Shown here: in pieces, positions 1-10,361 of the stretch
Layout of the letters: every line of letters starts with the position of its first letter
How positions within the stretch are numbered: the first letter of the stretch is position 1
NCBI RefSeq assembly: GCF_019400745.1
Contig: NZ_WJIB01000003.1
Span: 124,001 to 188,000 of the forward strand
DNA from: Cohnella sp. CFH 77786
Lineage (GTDB): Bacteria > Bacillota > Bacilli > Paenibacillales > Paenibacillaceae
DNA: 64,000 nt
Reading direction: 5' to 3'
Notes under the pieces: model-generated
Told to the model about the DNA's origin: nothing
What the model saw: only the letters and a program-made list of their open reading frames with translations
The model's database searches: none
Made by a program: the position numbers and the translations under genes

Positions 1-1
1 G

Positions 2-934
2 GAGAACATGGAAGATTGGGCTTACAAGGGCCTGTTCTGCGTCAGCGATTACGCGAAGTATCCGTTTCTGGGAACGGGCTGGGAATTGCCTGTGCTGCTG
101 CCGTTGAAGCGGGATGGGGCCGATACCGGCAAGCATATTTTCCTGATCAGCCCGTGGGGCCCCGGAGCGAACAAGGTCGTTCATTATTGGATCGGTATGT
201 TCGACGCCGCGAACCTCCGGTTCGTACCGGACGAGGAGGAGCCGCGGCAGATCGACGCCGGTGACTTCCATTTTTCGGGACCGAGCGGCATGGTCGATCC
301 GGTCACGGGACGGACCTTGCTGTTCACGATCGCCCAAGGGGAACGAACGCTCGAAGGCGAATTCGACAGCGGTTGGGCGCATAGCGGGGGGTTGCCGCTC
401 CAGCTCAGCCTGCGGGAAGACGGCCGGCTGGGGGTCGAGCCGATCCGGGAGATCGAGCAATTGCGCGACAGGCTGTTGCTTCAGCTTGCGGATGTATCGC
501 TGGAAGAGGCGAATCGGCGGCTTCAGGATATTCGCGGGGATATGCTGGAAATCGAAGTAGCCTTCCATTTCGGTTCCGCTAACGCTAACCGTTATGGCGT
601 TTCGGTTCGGCGTTCGCCGGGGGGAGAAGAAGCGACGGATCTCTATTACGATCGGCTTCGGGAACGGCTCGGCGCAGACCGAAACCGCTCGACAATGGAT
701 GCTAAGGAACGGACGACCGGCATTCAGGAAGGCGCACTAGAATTGCGGGGCGTGCCGCTGCGTCTGCGGATCTTCGTCGACCGCTCCCTTATCGAAGCCT
801 ACGCGAACGGATTGAAAAGCCTCACGACACGAACCTATCCTTCCCGTATCGATGCAGATGGCATCCGGCTGTTCGCGGACGGGGATCTGCGGATCGAATC
901 CCTTCGGGTTTGGAGCATGCAGCCGATTTTTTGA
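2..934 (+). CDS. GH32 levanase/fructosidase, 3' part (5' end outside window)
   Basis: This is the C-terminal ~310 residues of a GH32 beta-fructosidase whose start lies before the window; the frame is open from base 2, so the ATG at 8 is an internal Met. The segment begins just before the WELPVLLPL motif that carries the family acid/base Glu. It continues through the rest of the five-bladed propeller into the C-terminal beta-sandwich (RIFVDRSLIEAYAN near the end). It aligns along its length with the corresponding part of the levanase remnant at 5310-8624, so the two are paralogues. GH32 enzymes release fructose from levan, inulin or sucrose. The next ORF starts 56 bp downstream, which suggests one operon. 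Localisation is unknown because the N-terminus is missing. Confidence 0.85.
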   Translation, partial: ENMEDWAYKGLFCVSDYAKYPFLGTGWELPVLLPLKRDGADTGKHIFLISPWGPGANKVVHYWIGMFDAANLRFVPDEEEPRQIDAGDFHFSGPSGMVDPVTGRTLLFTIAQGERTLEGEFDSGWAHSGGLPLQLSLREDGRLGVEPIREIEQLRDRLLLQLADVSLEEANRRLQDIRGDMLEIEVAFHFGSANANRYGVSVRRSPGGEEATDLYYDRLRERLGADRNRSTMDAKERTTGIQEGALELRGVPLRLRIFVDRSLIEAYANGLKSLTTRTYPSRIDADGIRLFADGDLRIESLRVWSMQPIF

Positions 935-990
935 ACCGTAAAACATAGAGAAATTAAACCTATACCCGAGATCATAGGTGGTGGAGAGAG

Positions 991-3513
991 TTGTTTGATG
1001 TCGCGTCGCTTGGAGAAGTATTGATCGATTTTACGCCGGACGGTTCGTCCGGTAGCGGAAACGCGCGGTTCGAGCAAAATGCGGGAGGAGCGCCTGCCAA
1101 CGTGCTGGCGGCGTTGTCGAAATGGGGAAAACGGACGGCTTTTATAGGCAAAGTAGGCCGGGATGCGTTCGGCCGCTTCCTGACCGATACGCTGGAGGCT
1201 TGCGGCATTCATACAACGGGCGTTGTCCGCACCGATGAGGCGAGCACCACGCTGGCTTTCGTTCATTTGGACGAAAGCGGAGACAGATCGTTCAGCTTCG
1301 TGCGCAATCCCGGCGCGGATATGCTTCTGACCGAATCGGACGTCGATTATTCGATCGTGGAGAGGTCGAAAATCTTTCACTTTGGCTCCATATCCATGAC
1401 GCATGAACCGGCAGCCTCCGCGACGATCAAGGCGGCCATGATCGCCAAAGCGGGCGGGACGGTGGTTTCGTTCGATCCCAATCTGAGAATCCCGTTATGG
1501 AAAAATCTCGAACATGCCAAGGAAAAGTTCCGAATCGGATTAACATATGCCGACGTTCTTAAGATTTCGGAAGAAGAGCTTGCATTCATTACCGGAACGC
1601 AAGATCTTGTTCAGGGTTCCCAATCTATCTTCCTCCATTACGGCGTGCGCATTGTTCTGGTCACGCGGGCGGAAAAAGGCTGCTTCGTGAGAAAAGGAGA
1701 CATCGCTTTTTCCGTTCCCGGATTTCCGGCGGAAGCGGTGGATACGACGGGATCCGGGGACGCTTTTTTGGGCGGTTTTTTGTATCAGCTGTTGGAAAGA
1801 GACTGCCGGATCGACGATCTGGGCGAAGACGAACTGTACGCCATGGTTCGTTTTTCCAACGCGGTCGGAGCCCTTGTCACGACAAAAAAAGGCGCAATTC
1901 CGGCGATGCCCGCATTAACGGAAATAGGAGAGATTATGATGATTGCGAATCCGCAAACGAAACAAGATAAATACCGGCCTCAATTCCATTTCAGTCCTTC
2001 GTCGGGTTGGCTGAACGATCCGAACGGGCTCGTCTATTTCGAAGGAGAATATCATTTGTTCTACCAGCATTATCCCGACAAGAGCGAATGGGGGCCGATG
2101 CATTGGGGACATGCGGTAAGCAAGGATCTGGCTCGTTGGGAACATCTCCCGATCGCGATGGCCCCGGATCGCAACGGGATGATTTTCTCCGGCAGCGTCG
2201 TTGTGGATCGGAACGATACAAGCGGCTTCTTCGGCGGCGGGGCCGGGCTTGTCGCCGTCTTCACGCATGCGGATACGTACCCGGGGACCGTGTATACCGG
2301 GCCGGGCGCTTACGTTATTGACGGGAAGACGATCACCGAACGGCCGAGGCAGCGCCAGAGTCTCGCTTACAGCAAGGACAAAGGTCGAACGTGGACGATG
2401 TACGAGGGCAATCCGGTGCTTGCCGACGTCGAGATCACGGACTTCCGGGATCCGAAGGTGTTTTGGCACGAGGCCGATCAGAAGTGGGTGATGGTGCTGG
2501 TAGCAGGCGACCATGTTCGATTCTATGCGTCCGCGAATTTGAAAGAGTGGACGTTCACCGGCAAATTCGGAGCGGAGGAAGGTTCGCATGCGGGCGTTTG
2601 GGAATGTCCCGATCTGTTCGAGCTGCCCGTCGACGGCGAAACCGGCCATACGAAATGGGTGCTGCTCGTCAGCATCGGCGATAACCCGGAATACCCGGAA
2701 GGCTCTCGAACCCAATATTTCATCGGCCATTTCGACGGCCGTACGTTCACGAGCGATCTGGAGCCTGCGGAGATCCTATGGATGGACTTCGGACGGGACA
2801 ACTATGCCGCCGTCACATGGTCCGACGTGCCCGAGCAGGATGGACGCCGTCTTCTCATCGGCTGGATGAGCAACTGGAAGTACGCGAACCAAACGCCGAC
2901 CGTGGAATGGCGCAGCGCGATGACGATCCCGCGTTCGCTCTCTCTGACGAGAACGGCGGAAGGCATTCGTCTGATCTCGCAGCCGGTCGAAGAGCTGAGC
3001 GAATTGCGGGGCGAGCCGGTGCCGCTTCCTTCCGGTACCGTCGTGTCGGGAGAGCGCGCGCTGTCCGGCCTGAGCGGGAACGGGTACGAAATCGAAGCGG
3101 AATTCTCTTGGGAAGATACGGCGGAGTTCGGGTTGATCTTGTGCCGGTCCGACCGGGAGGAGACGGTGATCGGTTTCGAGACGGAAACGGGCTTCCTGTA
3201 TATCGACCGGACCCGTTCGGGCGAGTCCGGCTTCCACGAGGCGTTCCCTTGCAAACACGGAGCTGCCCTCCAATCGGCGGGGAATCGGTTGAAACTGCGC
3301 GTTTTCGTCGATCAATCTTCCGTCGAAGTGTTTGCCGATGACGGGCGTCTCGTACTGACCGATCTGATTTTCCCCGATCCATCCAGCGATGGGGTGGCGC
3401 TGTACAGCAAAGGCGGGGATGTCAAGGTGAGCCGCTTCGTCTATTATCCGCTTAATTCCATCTATGCGGATTCAAGCAAGAGGCCGCTTGCCGAGAGCAG
3501 GGGAACGATTTAG
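991..3513 (+). CDS. Fructokinase-GH32 sucrose/sucrose-6-phosphate hydrolase fusion protein
   Basis: A single 840-residue ORF. Residues 1-315 are a PfkB-family fructokinase: GGAPANVLAAL near residue 30 is the first PfkB signature, and DTTGSGDAF at 251-259 carries catalytic Asp257. Residues 325-825 are a GH32 hydrolase: WLNDPNG at 340-346 (nucleophile Asp343), FRDP at 485-488, and WECPD with acid/base Glu538, then a beta-sandwich domain. There is no signal peptide, so it is probably cytoplasmic. It would hydrolyse sucrose or sucrose-6-phosphate and phosphorylate the released fructose. The start is TTG 991, with GGTGG/GGAGAG upstream. An internal ATG at 1936, preceded by AGGAG, sits exactly at the domain junction and looks like the former start of the hydrolase gene. 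It may still give separate hydrolase. Confidence 0.9.
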   Translation: MFDVASLGEVLIDFTPDGSSGSGNARFEQNAGGAPANVLAALSKWGKRTAFIGKVGRDAFGRFLTDTLEACGIHTTGVVRTDEASTTLAFVHLDESGDRSFSFVRNPGADMLLTESDVDYSIVERSKIFHFGSISMTHEPAASATIKAAMIAKAGGTVVSFDPNLRIPLWKNLEHAKEKFRIGLTYADVLKISEEELAFITGTQDLVQGSQSIFLHYGVRIVLVTRAEKGCFVRKGDIAFSVPGFPAEAVDTTGSGDAFLGGFLYQLLERDCRIDDLGEDELYAMVRFSNAVGALVTTKKGAIPAMPALTEIGEIMMIANPQTKQDKYRPQFHFSPSSGWLNDPNGLVYFEGEYHLFYQHYPDKSEWGPMHWGHAVSKDLARWEHLPIAMAPDRNGMIFSGSVVVDRNDTSGFFGGGAGLVAVFTHADTYPGTVYTGPGAYVIDGKTITERPRQRQSLAYSKDKGRTWTMYEGNPVLADVEITDFRDPKVFWHEADQKWVMVLVAGDHVRFYASANLKEWTFTGKFGAEEGSHAGVWECPDLFELPVDGETGHTKWVLLVSIGDNPEYPEGSRTQYFIGHFDGRTFTSDLEPAEILWMDFGRDNYAAVTWSDVPEQDGRRLLIGWMSNWKYANQTPTVEWRSAMTIPRSLSLTRTAEGIRLISQPVEELSELRGEPVPLPSGTVVSGERALSGLSGNGYEIEAEFSWEDTAEFGLILCRSDREETVIGFETETGFLYIDRTRSGESGFHEAFPCKHGAALQSAGNRLKLRVFVDQSSVEVFADDGRLVLTDLIFPDPSSDGVALYSKGGDVKVSRFVYYPLNSIYADSSKRPLAESRGTI
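1926..1938 (+). promoter_or_regulatory. Internal ribosome binding site and ATG at the fusion junction
   Basis: AGGAG at 1926-1930 precedes in-frame ATG codons at 1936 and 1939, at the boundary between the kinase and GH32 domains. This is seen directly; use as a real second start is inference. Confidence 0.5.
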
Positions 3514-3518
3514 CCTTT

Positions 3519-3568
3519 GGGAGGCCGTCACTGAAGCAGGCGAATGCATGATTAGGGGGCGGCCTCCC
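3519..3568 (+). repeat. Inverted repeat after the fusion gene
   Basis: GGGAGGCCG (3519-3527) and CGGCCTCCC (3560-3568) form a 9-bp perfect stem with a 32-nt loop and no T-tract. It lies between the fusion gene and the next ORF. It could attenuate transcription or protect the upstream 3' end. Confidence 0.5.
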
Positions 3569-3587
3569 ATTCGGAAGGAGATGATGA

Positions 3588-4452
3588 ATGTTGCGGAAGG
3601 AAGAACCTTTATTGAAAGAGCTTCCCGATTTGCATTATGCAACGTGGGGCAATTGCGCCGACGCGCTGGCATGTTCCGTGCTTCAAGCGTACAATATGCC
3701 GTTCCAATGGGTCTTCTCCAACACCTGGAATTTCTATTATCATTCCTTGGAGCAAATCACCGGGTATGAATCCAACCACATGAACAATCCCGTGCTTTGG
3801 AATGCCCACGAGCTGTTTGGAATGAACCTTATCGTGCTCCGGGAAAAAAAACTTCGACCGCCTGATCGAGAAGCTGTCCCGGTACAATTGTCTGCTGATT
3901 TCCGGTGAAACCTACTTCCTTCCATGGTGCTACGGCTACCAATTGAGCCGCAATCACTATCATTTGTTTGCCGTTCAACAGTACGATGAGGCGAACCGTC
4001 AAATGCTCGTTTGGAGCATTCATCATCGAGGAGCGATTCCCGCGGACATCATCAAGCAATCGTTTGAAAGACCCGGCGCATCCGCATTTGCTTTTACGCC
4101 GCCTGCCAAATCCTTGAAGGACAGCGTTCTGACGCGCCAATTGCAAATCACCCGCGACAAAATCATCGGTACGACGACCCCAAACTATATCAGCGGCTTG
4201 AAAGGACTCGCAGCATTCAAAGAGCATCTGGAACGAGCCCCGGCCCCTTCATCCGCCTACGCAGCACTTTGGTTCGCGCAATTCAAAGACATTATCCGGT
4301 TGAAAGTATCCTACATCAATTTTTTGCAATATTTGCAGCATGACGAGTCTTCGCCGCTGCGCCATGCGGTTCCGCCGGAATTGATCCTTCCTTTCATGAA
4401 AGCCGTCTCTCATTTTACCGCTTTTCGAAACATCCTTGCGAAAACCGTATAA
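3588..4452 (+). pseudogene. Frameshifted cysteine-peptidase-like (BtrH/C39-like) gene
   Basis: The start ATG 3588 has AAGGAG about 7 nt upstream. The first ~86 residues include WGNCADALACSVL, a Cys-containing start like that of C39-type or BtrH N-terminal folds. The frame then breaks in an A8 run at 3844-3851. One A fewer gives continuous protein to the stop at 4450-4452, passing through a conserved-looking YHLFAVQQYD / SIHHRG block with His residues. The whole would be about 287 residues. I recognise the family only tentatively (NRPS-associated peptidase-like proteins). The 3' end abuts the broken 5' end of the levanase remnant, so the gene may also be truncated there. A sequencing error in the homopolymer is the alternative to a true pseudogene. 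Confidence 0.6.
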
Positions 4453-7400
4453 GAATGGCGAGGCCAGTACAGGGAAGCTGCGTTCCAGTACGTTTCAGTT
4501 AAGCGGCAGCGGCTGGATCAGCTTCCGGCTGGGCGGGGCCAAAAATGCAAGCAAAGTATTTGTCAATATTGTGGATGCGGACTCAGGTGAAGTCGTGGCC
4601 AGATACGGAAACAGCAAATTTTCGGATGCAGGGTTTCCGGATCCGGCCCAAGGCATGCGTTTGGCGAACATGGAACCCTACAAGGCGGATCTGTCGGCGC
4701 ATCTTGGCCAAAAGCTGTACGTCGAAATTGTCGACAACGCGACGTCGGACTGGGGATTGATTTTTGCGGATGCCTTCCACATGTACCATGCAACCGAGCC
4801 GTCGGAAGGGACCGTAGCGGTAGATATCAAGCCTGATTTCGACCGTTACCGAATCCAGAATCCTAGCTTTGAAACCGGGGATTTGACGGGATGGACGATC
4901 GTTGAAGGTCAGGCATTCCATACCGGCAGCGTATCGGATGAAACGTCCTACTGGGCGGAAAACATCCCCTACAATCAAGAAGGCGAGTATCACCTGAACG
5001 GCTGGAAAAGCGCGGAATCAGCAACCGGCAAGCTTCGTTCGTCAACGTTCGAGCTGGGCGGCACCGGCTGGATCAGCTTCAGGCTGGGCGGCGGCAAGCA
5101 TACGGACCAAGTCTATGTCGATGTCATTGACGCAGACACCGGCAAATTGGTGGCGAGATACGGAAATACCGAATTCGCCGACGTGAACTTCCCGAATCCG
5201 GACCAAGGATTGCGTCTGGCGAACATGGAGCAGTATAGAGCCGATTTGTCTAAGTATAGGCAAGAATCTGTACCTTGAAATCGTCGACAACGCGACATCG
5301 GATTGGGGATTGATTTTTGCTGATGCTTTCCATACCTTCCATGAAGTCGTGCCGGAAGATGGGGTCTTCGCCGTTAATAATATCCCGAATGAGATTGCAA
5401 ATCCCGGCTTTGAAACCGGGGACTTCACTAGCTGGACGGTGGAAGGGGACGCCTTCCGGGTTACGAACGATCATCATGCCTCAAAAGAAGGGACTTTCTT
5501 TGCAGCATCCAGTGAAGAAGGTGAAGGCTCGATCACTTCCAACACCTTTACGCTGCAAGGCGCAGGCGTGATAAACTTCCGCGTTCTGGAAGTCCATAAT
5601 CCTGCAATGGCCTATGTTGCCCTGTTCGATGCGGACGACAACTCGATGGTTAAGAAAACGGGGACCATCAGCGTGAATGACCAAATTTCATGGGGAGTTC
5701 AGGAGTATTTCGGCAAAACGTTATATATGAAGGTTATTGACGCTTCCAATCAAGCAAGCATTGCGGTCGATGCGTTCCAATCGCTTACTACGGGTACCAT
5801 CGCCTATTTCCCTCTCGATGAAGGGTCCGGGAAGAAAACGGTGGAACAAGTGCGCAGCACTGAGCATGATGTGAATTATGTATTTAATCATGCAAGATAC
5901 ATGGCATCCAAAGATCCCCGTTGGACACCGAATGGGGTAAAAGGCGGCGCCTTATTGTTTGACGGATACTCCAACTCTATCGAAATGGATGCCAAGGATG
6001 TCGTCCCCCTGAGCGATGCCTTCACGATCCAAGCATGGGTTGCTCCACGCAGCTATGAGTACGGCGACGGCGGCAAACTGTCCGCGATCGTCAATCAATA
6101 CAATCAGGATAAATCCGAAGGCCTTGCGCTCGGCATGTACCGGCATGGCACATGGTCGGTGCAAGTCGGCATCGGAGGGAAATGGGTAGAGGTATGGGTC
6201 AAAGACAAACCGCTCCAAAAATACAAATGGAATTATGTTGTCGCAACTTTCGATAAGGAAGCCGGAATGATCAAGTTATATCTGAACGGCGAAGAAGTCG
6301 CGTCGCGGGCTACGCCTAAAAATGTTCCGATTACGCCGTCTTCGGAAAATTTGATGATCGGCAAAAATACTCATGCGGTTGAATTTGCGGGATTGTTTTC
6401 CTTCAATATGTTCAGCGGGCTCATCGATGAAGTGAAGCTGAGCAATGCCGCCCTTCCGGCGGAAGACGTGCTGGCGCAATATGAAGCCGTGAAGGCAGCG
6501 CACAGCGGTGCAATCCCCGCAATTCAAGATGCGGATATTGATGAAGATCCAAGCGTGTTCGACGGCGATCAGCATCGTCCGCAATATCATGGCATCCCGC
6601 CGCAAAACTGGATGAATGAAAGCCATGCGCCGATTTACTTCAACGGCAAATATCACTTGTTCTATCAGCACAATCCGCAAGGGCCATACTGGCATCAAAT
6701 TCATTGGGGACATTGGGTCAGCGATGATATGGTGCATTGGGAAAACGTAAGGCCGGCCCTGGCGCCGGAAGCCGGCGATCTTGATCCGGACGGCGTCTGG
6801 TCGGGAAGCGCGGCATACGATCGGAACGGCAATCCCGTTTTGTTCTATACCGCCGGCAACGACCAAGCTAAACCAAACCAGAGAACGGCACTCGCAACGC
6901 CAGCCGATCTATCCGATCCTACGTTAAGAGATTGGGTGAAACACCCGGTTCCTGTCACGGAGCAAAACGGTAACGGCATTTACAATGAATTTAGAGATCC
7001 GTTCGTCTGGTACGACGGGGAAACGGATAAATGGTATCAACTCGTCACTTCCGGACTTCAAGATTTCAGCAGCGGCACGGCGCTCGTATACGTGTCGGAT
7101 GATATGTACAACTGGCAATATAAGGGGCCACTATATGTCAGCGACAGAACCAAGTATCCGGAGCTCGGAACGGTGTGGGAATTGCCGGTATTGCTGCCGT
7201 TAGGCAAAGACAGCAAGGGAAATCAAAAGCATATTTTCATCATTAATCCGCATGAGAAACCCGAGCACATTCCGCCGAGCGACGATTTGCTGAGAGACGT
7301 GGAGGTGTTCTATTGGATCGGAACCTGGGATCGGGACAGCTTCAGATTCATCCCGGACCAGGAGGCGCCTCAAAAGCTGGATGCAGGCGACGGCTATCTT

Positions 7401-8624
7401 ACTGCGGAAAGCGGCTTGGTCACGCCTGACGGCAGGACGGTTCTGTTCTCCATGGTTCAGAATGTCAGAACGCCGCAAGCTGAATATCAGTCCGGCTGGG
7501 CTCACAATTTGGCGCTTCCGATTGCCTTGAGTCTGGACAATAACGATAAGCTGAAAGTGGAACCGATCCAGGAATTGCAAAGTCTAAGAAGAAATAAAAT
7601 CGTCGATTTCAAAAATAAAAAATTAGCGAGCGCGAACGCGCATATTCAAAACGTGAAGGGCGACATGCTGGAGATCATGATGGAGATCGATCCCGGCAAT
7701 GCCAAGAAATTCGGCCTCAAGGTGCGCCGCTCCGAGAAAGGCGAAGAAGAGACGCTCCTCTACTACGATAAGACGAATCAAACGTTTAACGTAGACCGAA
7801 CGAAGAGCAGCATCGATCCGGACGTCAGGGTCGGCGGCATCCAAGGAGACGATGTGGATCTGGACGGTCAAAACCTGAAGCTCCATATCTTCCTGGATCG
7901 CTCCGTGATCGAAGCCTTTGCAAACGACAAGAAGAAGCTGACAACCAGAGTCTACGTGGGCAGATATGATTCATTAGGATTGCAAGTATATGCCGACGGC
8001 GATATAACCGTGAAGTCAATGCAAGTATGGGACATGAATGCCTCGACAGGCAAACCTGCGGCTCCGGTATACGTGCCGGACAACTGGGACAACTCCGTGT
8101 ATAAGGATATTACCGAATTGCCGAACCACGATTTTGAAACAGGGGATTTAACAGGCTGGATCACGGAAGGAGACGCGTTCCAGAATCTTCATGTCACCGA
8201 TGCCAAGTTCTTCTGGGGGAACATCTACTTCAATCCTGCTCGGAATGGCGGTTATCACCTATGGGGATATAATGAAGCAGCCGGGGGCGACAGCTTAACG
8301 GGCACGCTCAGGTCGCAAAACTTTATTCTCGTCGGCAACGGCAAGTTGAACTTCCTTGTCAGCGGGGGGCGCGATATCGATAAGCTCTATGTTGCTCTCG
8401 TCCGGGCATCCGACGGTAAAGAATTGTTCAAAGCGACCGCCACCAATTACGAGGAGTATCAACGAGTCATTTGGGACGCATCGGCGTACCTTGGAGAGGA
8501 ACTATACATCAAGGTCGTTGACCATTCAACCGCCGGCTTTGGACATCTTAACGTGGATGATTTCAATGTGCCGGTTCAAATGACGAAAACAAAGGTCCCT
8601 ACTCAAACGAAGAAGCAACAATAA
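4436..8624 (+). pseudogene. Large modular levanase (GH32), 5'-truncated and frameshifted
   Basis: The remnant encodes a secreted-type fructan hydrolase. In order it has a truncated carbohydrate-binding-like module, a second copy of that module (FETGDLTGW...TGKLRSSTF), a third related module, a LamG/concanavalin-like domain, a GH32 catalytic domain, a beta-sandwich and a terminal FETGDLTGW module. No signal peptide or start is present: the reading frame emerges at about 4440 inside the first module, right beside the 3' end of the previous gene. A second lesion at about 5255-5265 shifts the frame; comparison with the first module copy (LGQKLYVEIVD) shows that one extra or two missing bases explain it. 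From 5310 the frame is open for 1104 residues. The catalytic motif reads WMNE (6609-6620) instead of WMND; FRDP and WELP are present. Confidence 0.8.
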
Positions 8625-8645
8625 CGTTTAAAGAAGCAAAGCAGG

Positions 8646-8673
8646 GAGGCAAGCTGCAGGGGCAGCTTGCCTC
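8646..8673 (+). terminator. Hairpin downstream of levanase remnant
   Basis: A 12-bp perfect stem (8646-8657 with 8662-8673) with loop AGGG. There is no clear T-run after it, so it may be a bidirectional terminator with the convergent gene or an mRNA-stability hairpin. Confidence 0.55.
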
Positions 8674-8779
8674 TTCGACGAGGAAGTCAAACAACGGCTT
8701 GGCGCTCAACGCCGGAATCGCGTCTTCCCAAGCCGGCGCTCACGGCAAATCCTTCAAGGTCATCCACGGAGGAGCAGCC

Positions 8780-9484
8780 TCATGAGAGGGACAAGCCGGA
8801 ATCGGCCAGAATCTTCTTCATCATCCGATCGTTATCGGGGCTGTCCTGAACCAGGATGCCCAGCCCGTGATGCGGAAGGGCCCGGTAGAAACCGAGATTC
8901 AGATCCGTTTCCTTCAGGAAATCTTCGATGGCGGTCAGAACGCCGTTTCTCGGACCGTTCTCGAAGACGGCATGGCACGACCCGTCGTTGAAGCCGCCGT
9001 CCGCCAATCCGGACCGGCCCGGAACCACGCCCTTCCGTTCGTAAGGATGCCGGAACGCTTCCGGGATCGATTCCGGAAAATAATACAAATCCCTTCTGCC
9101 GTACGGCCATTCGATATCGTGAACGAGAACCGCCGGAAACTTCCCCGTTCTCTTGGCCATCGCTTCGATCGTCTTCAGTTCATGGTAAACCGTGTACCAG
9201 TTATGGTCACCGTCAATGAGCACGAAATCATATTGATCGATGAGGTGAAGCACCTGCAGACTGTATTTCAGAAGCAAATGGAAACACCGTCCGTACGCCT
9301 CCCGGAAGGCCTGGATGTCGAAGGTGGGAGCGGGATCGATGACATAGAGTTCGGCGCCGGCATTCAGGCAATAGCTCAGCAAATGCGTTGTCGTATGTCC
9401 GTGCAGCGCTCCGATCTCAATGATCGTTTTGGGACGAACTCCGTTCAACATCGGCTGAATGATCGGGTGCCAAAAGACGTTCAT
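8780..9484 (-). CDS. Class I SAM-dependent methyltransferase (Methyltransf_24 type)
   Basis: A 234-residue protein. The start ATG at 9484 follows GGAGGCG at good spacing; the open frame extends upstream but without a ribosome site. The N-terminal region has IIEIGALHGHTT, a glycine-containing SAM-binding motif I (residues ~20-31), then LYVIDPAP for the acidic SAM ribose contact and FVLIDGDHNWYTVYHEL, typical of the Methyltransf_24 / cephalosporin-hydroxylase-like group. The substrate is unknown; relatives often act on sugars or glycans. It is monocistronic and convergent with the levanase remnant. Confidence 0.75.
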   Translation of the reverse strand: MNVFWHPIIQPMLNGVRPKTIIEIGALHGHTTTHLLSYCLNAGAELYVIDPAPTFDIQAFREAYGRCFHLLLKYSLQVLHLIDQYDFVLIDGDHNWYTVYHELKTIEAMAKRTGKFPAVLVHDIEWPYGRRDLYYFPESIPEAFRHPYERKGVVPGRSGLADGGFNDGSCHAVFENGPRNGVLTAIEDFLKETDLNLGFYRALPHHGLGILVQDSPDNDRMMKKILADSGLSLS

Positions 9485-9614
9485 CTCGCCGCCTCCTTGA
9501 TTTCCGGATATATATAGTAGATGCAGAATCGCGGCAGGCGAAGATGGACAAACGTTCGAAGTCGGCAAAAAGATCCTTGTTGTCGTACGGAAGGCTGAGG
9601 ACGAGGGACACGGC

Positions 9615-9655
9615 AACGGCCCTATCGCTTCCGATCCGGAAGCGATAGGGCCGTT
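9615..9655 (-). terminator. Strong terminator hairpin
   Basis: An 18-bp perfect stem (9615-9632 with 9638-9655) with a 5-nt loop, placed just after the stop of the membrane-protein gene at 9671. T-rich sequence is limited on both sides. Confidence 0.75.
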
Positions 9656-9670
9656 CTGCTTTCTCGACGC

Positions 9671-10231
9671 TTATTCCCTTGGAACCGCGTATTTGCCGGT
9701 GATCATGACCCAACCCATGCCTACGTAAGAGAGTCCCCAGAAAGCGGCTCCTATTTTCTCCATGCCCGGCAGCATCGGACCGATCATCGCGAGCAAGAGC
9801 AGCCAGACGATCCAACGAGGGAATACTTTCGCCCGGAAAGTCGCGTAGGCGAACGCGGGCGTTCCGAGGAACATGCCCGCCATGATCAGGATCCGCGTCA
9901 TCAGGACGACCGGATTGTCGCCGAACGGCGCGTTCCCGTCACCGGACATGCCGGCCGCCAGAATGGCCCAAACCATGCATCCGGTTACGGCATTGAATAG
10001 GACGAGCGACAAGGCCGAAACGAACCCCAGCTTGCCCGATTCGCGCTGGACGAGGAACAAGCCGAACGAACCGAGCGCCATCAAGACGCAGGCGGCGAAT
10101 CCGAAGCTCAGCTCCTGCGTGCTGTCGGTTCCCCAGACCAAGGAGGTCGGCGTCATGCCGATCCGGGCGATGCCGGCAACCAGAACGATAGAGCCGAACC
10201 ATTTTCCGATTTTCGTTAAAGACATTTCCAA
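9671..10231 (-). CDS. Multi-pass membrane protein, unknown function
   Basis: A 186-residue protein with about five hydrophobic segments and no recognisable catalytic motif. The frame starts at TTG 10231, with AAGGGATGG about 10 nt upstream; ATG 10225 two codons in is an alternative. It is divergent from the histidine kinase gene. The stop is followed by a strong hairpin, so it is probably a single-gene transcript. I do not recognise the family. Confidence 0.7.
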   Translation of the reverse strand: MEMSLTKIGKWFGSIVLVAGIARIGMTPTSLVWGTDSTQELSFGFAACVLMALGSFGLFLVQRESGKLGFVSALSLVLFNAVTGCMVWAILAAGMSGDGNAPFGDNPVVLMTRILIMAGMFLGTPAFAYATFRAKVFPRWIVWLLLLAMIGPMLPGMEKIGAAFWGLSYVGMGWVMITGKYAVPRE

Positions 10232-10361
10232 AGTGAATCCATCCCTTCGTTTTTCGATGCCTTCATCATAGCGGGGGACCGTTCCCGTCCCGTAGAGTCG
10301 GGCATTCCTTTTTTTCGGGAACGGGGCGGGAAAAAACGGGAACCGGGCTTCCCCGTTTGTC

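Noticed and set aside
8563-8782. Open frame overlapping the levanase end and the hairpin, with a protein-like sequence (SNNGLALNAGIASSQAGAHG)
   Set aside because: It has no start codon or ribosome site, and part of it encodes the hairpin; at most it is a gene remnant.
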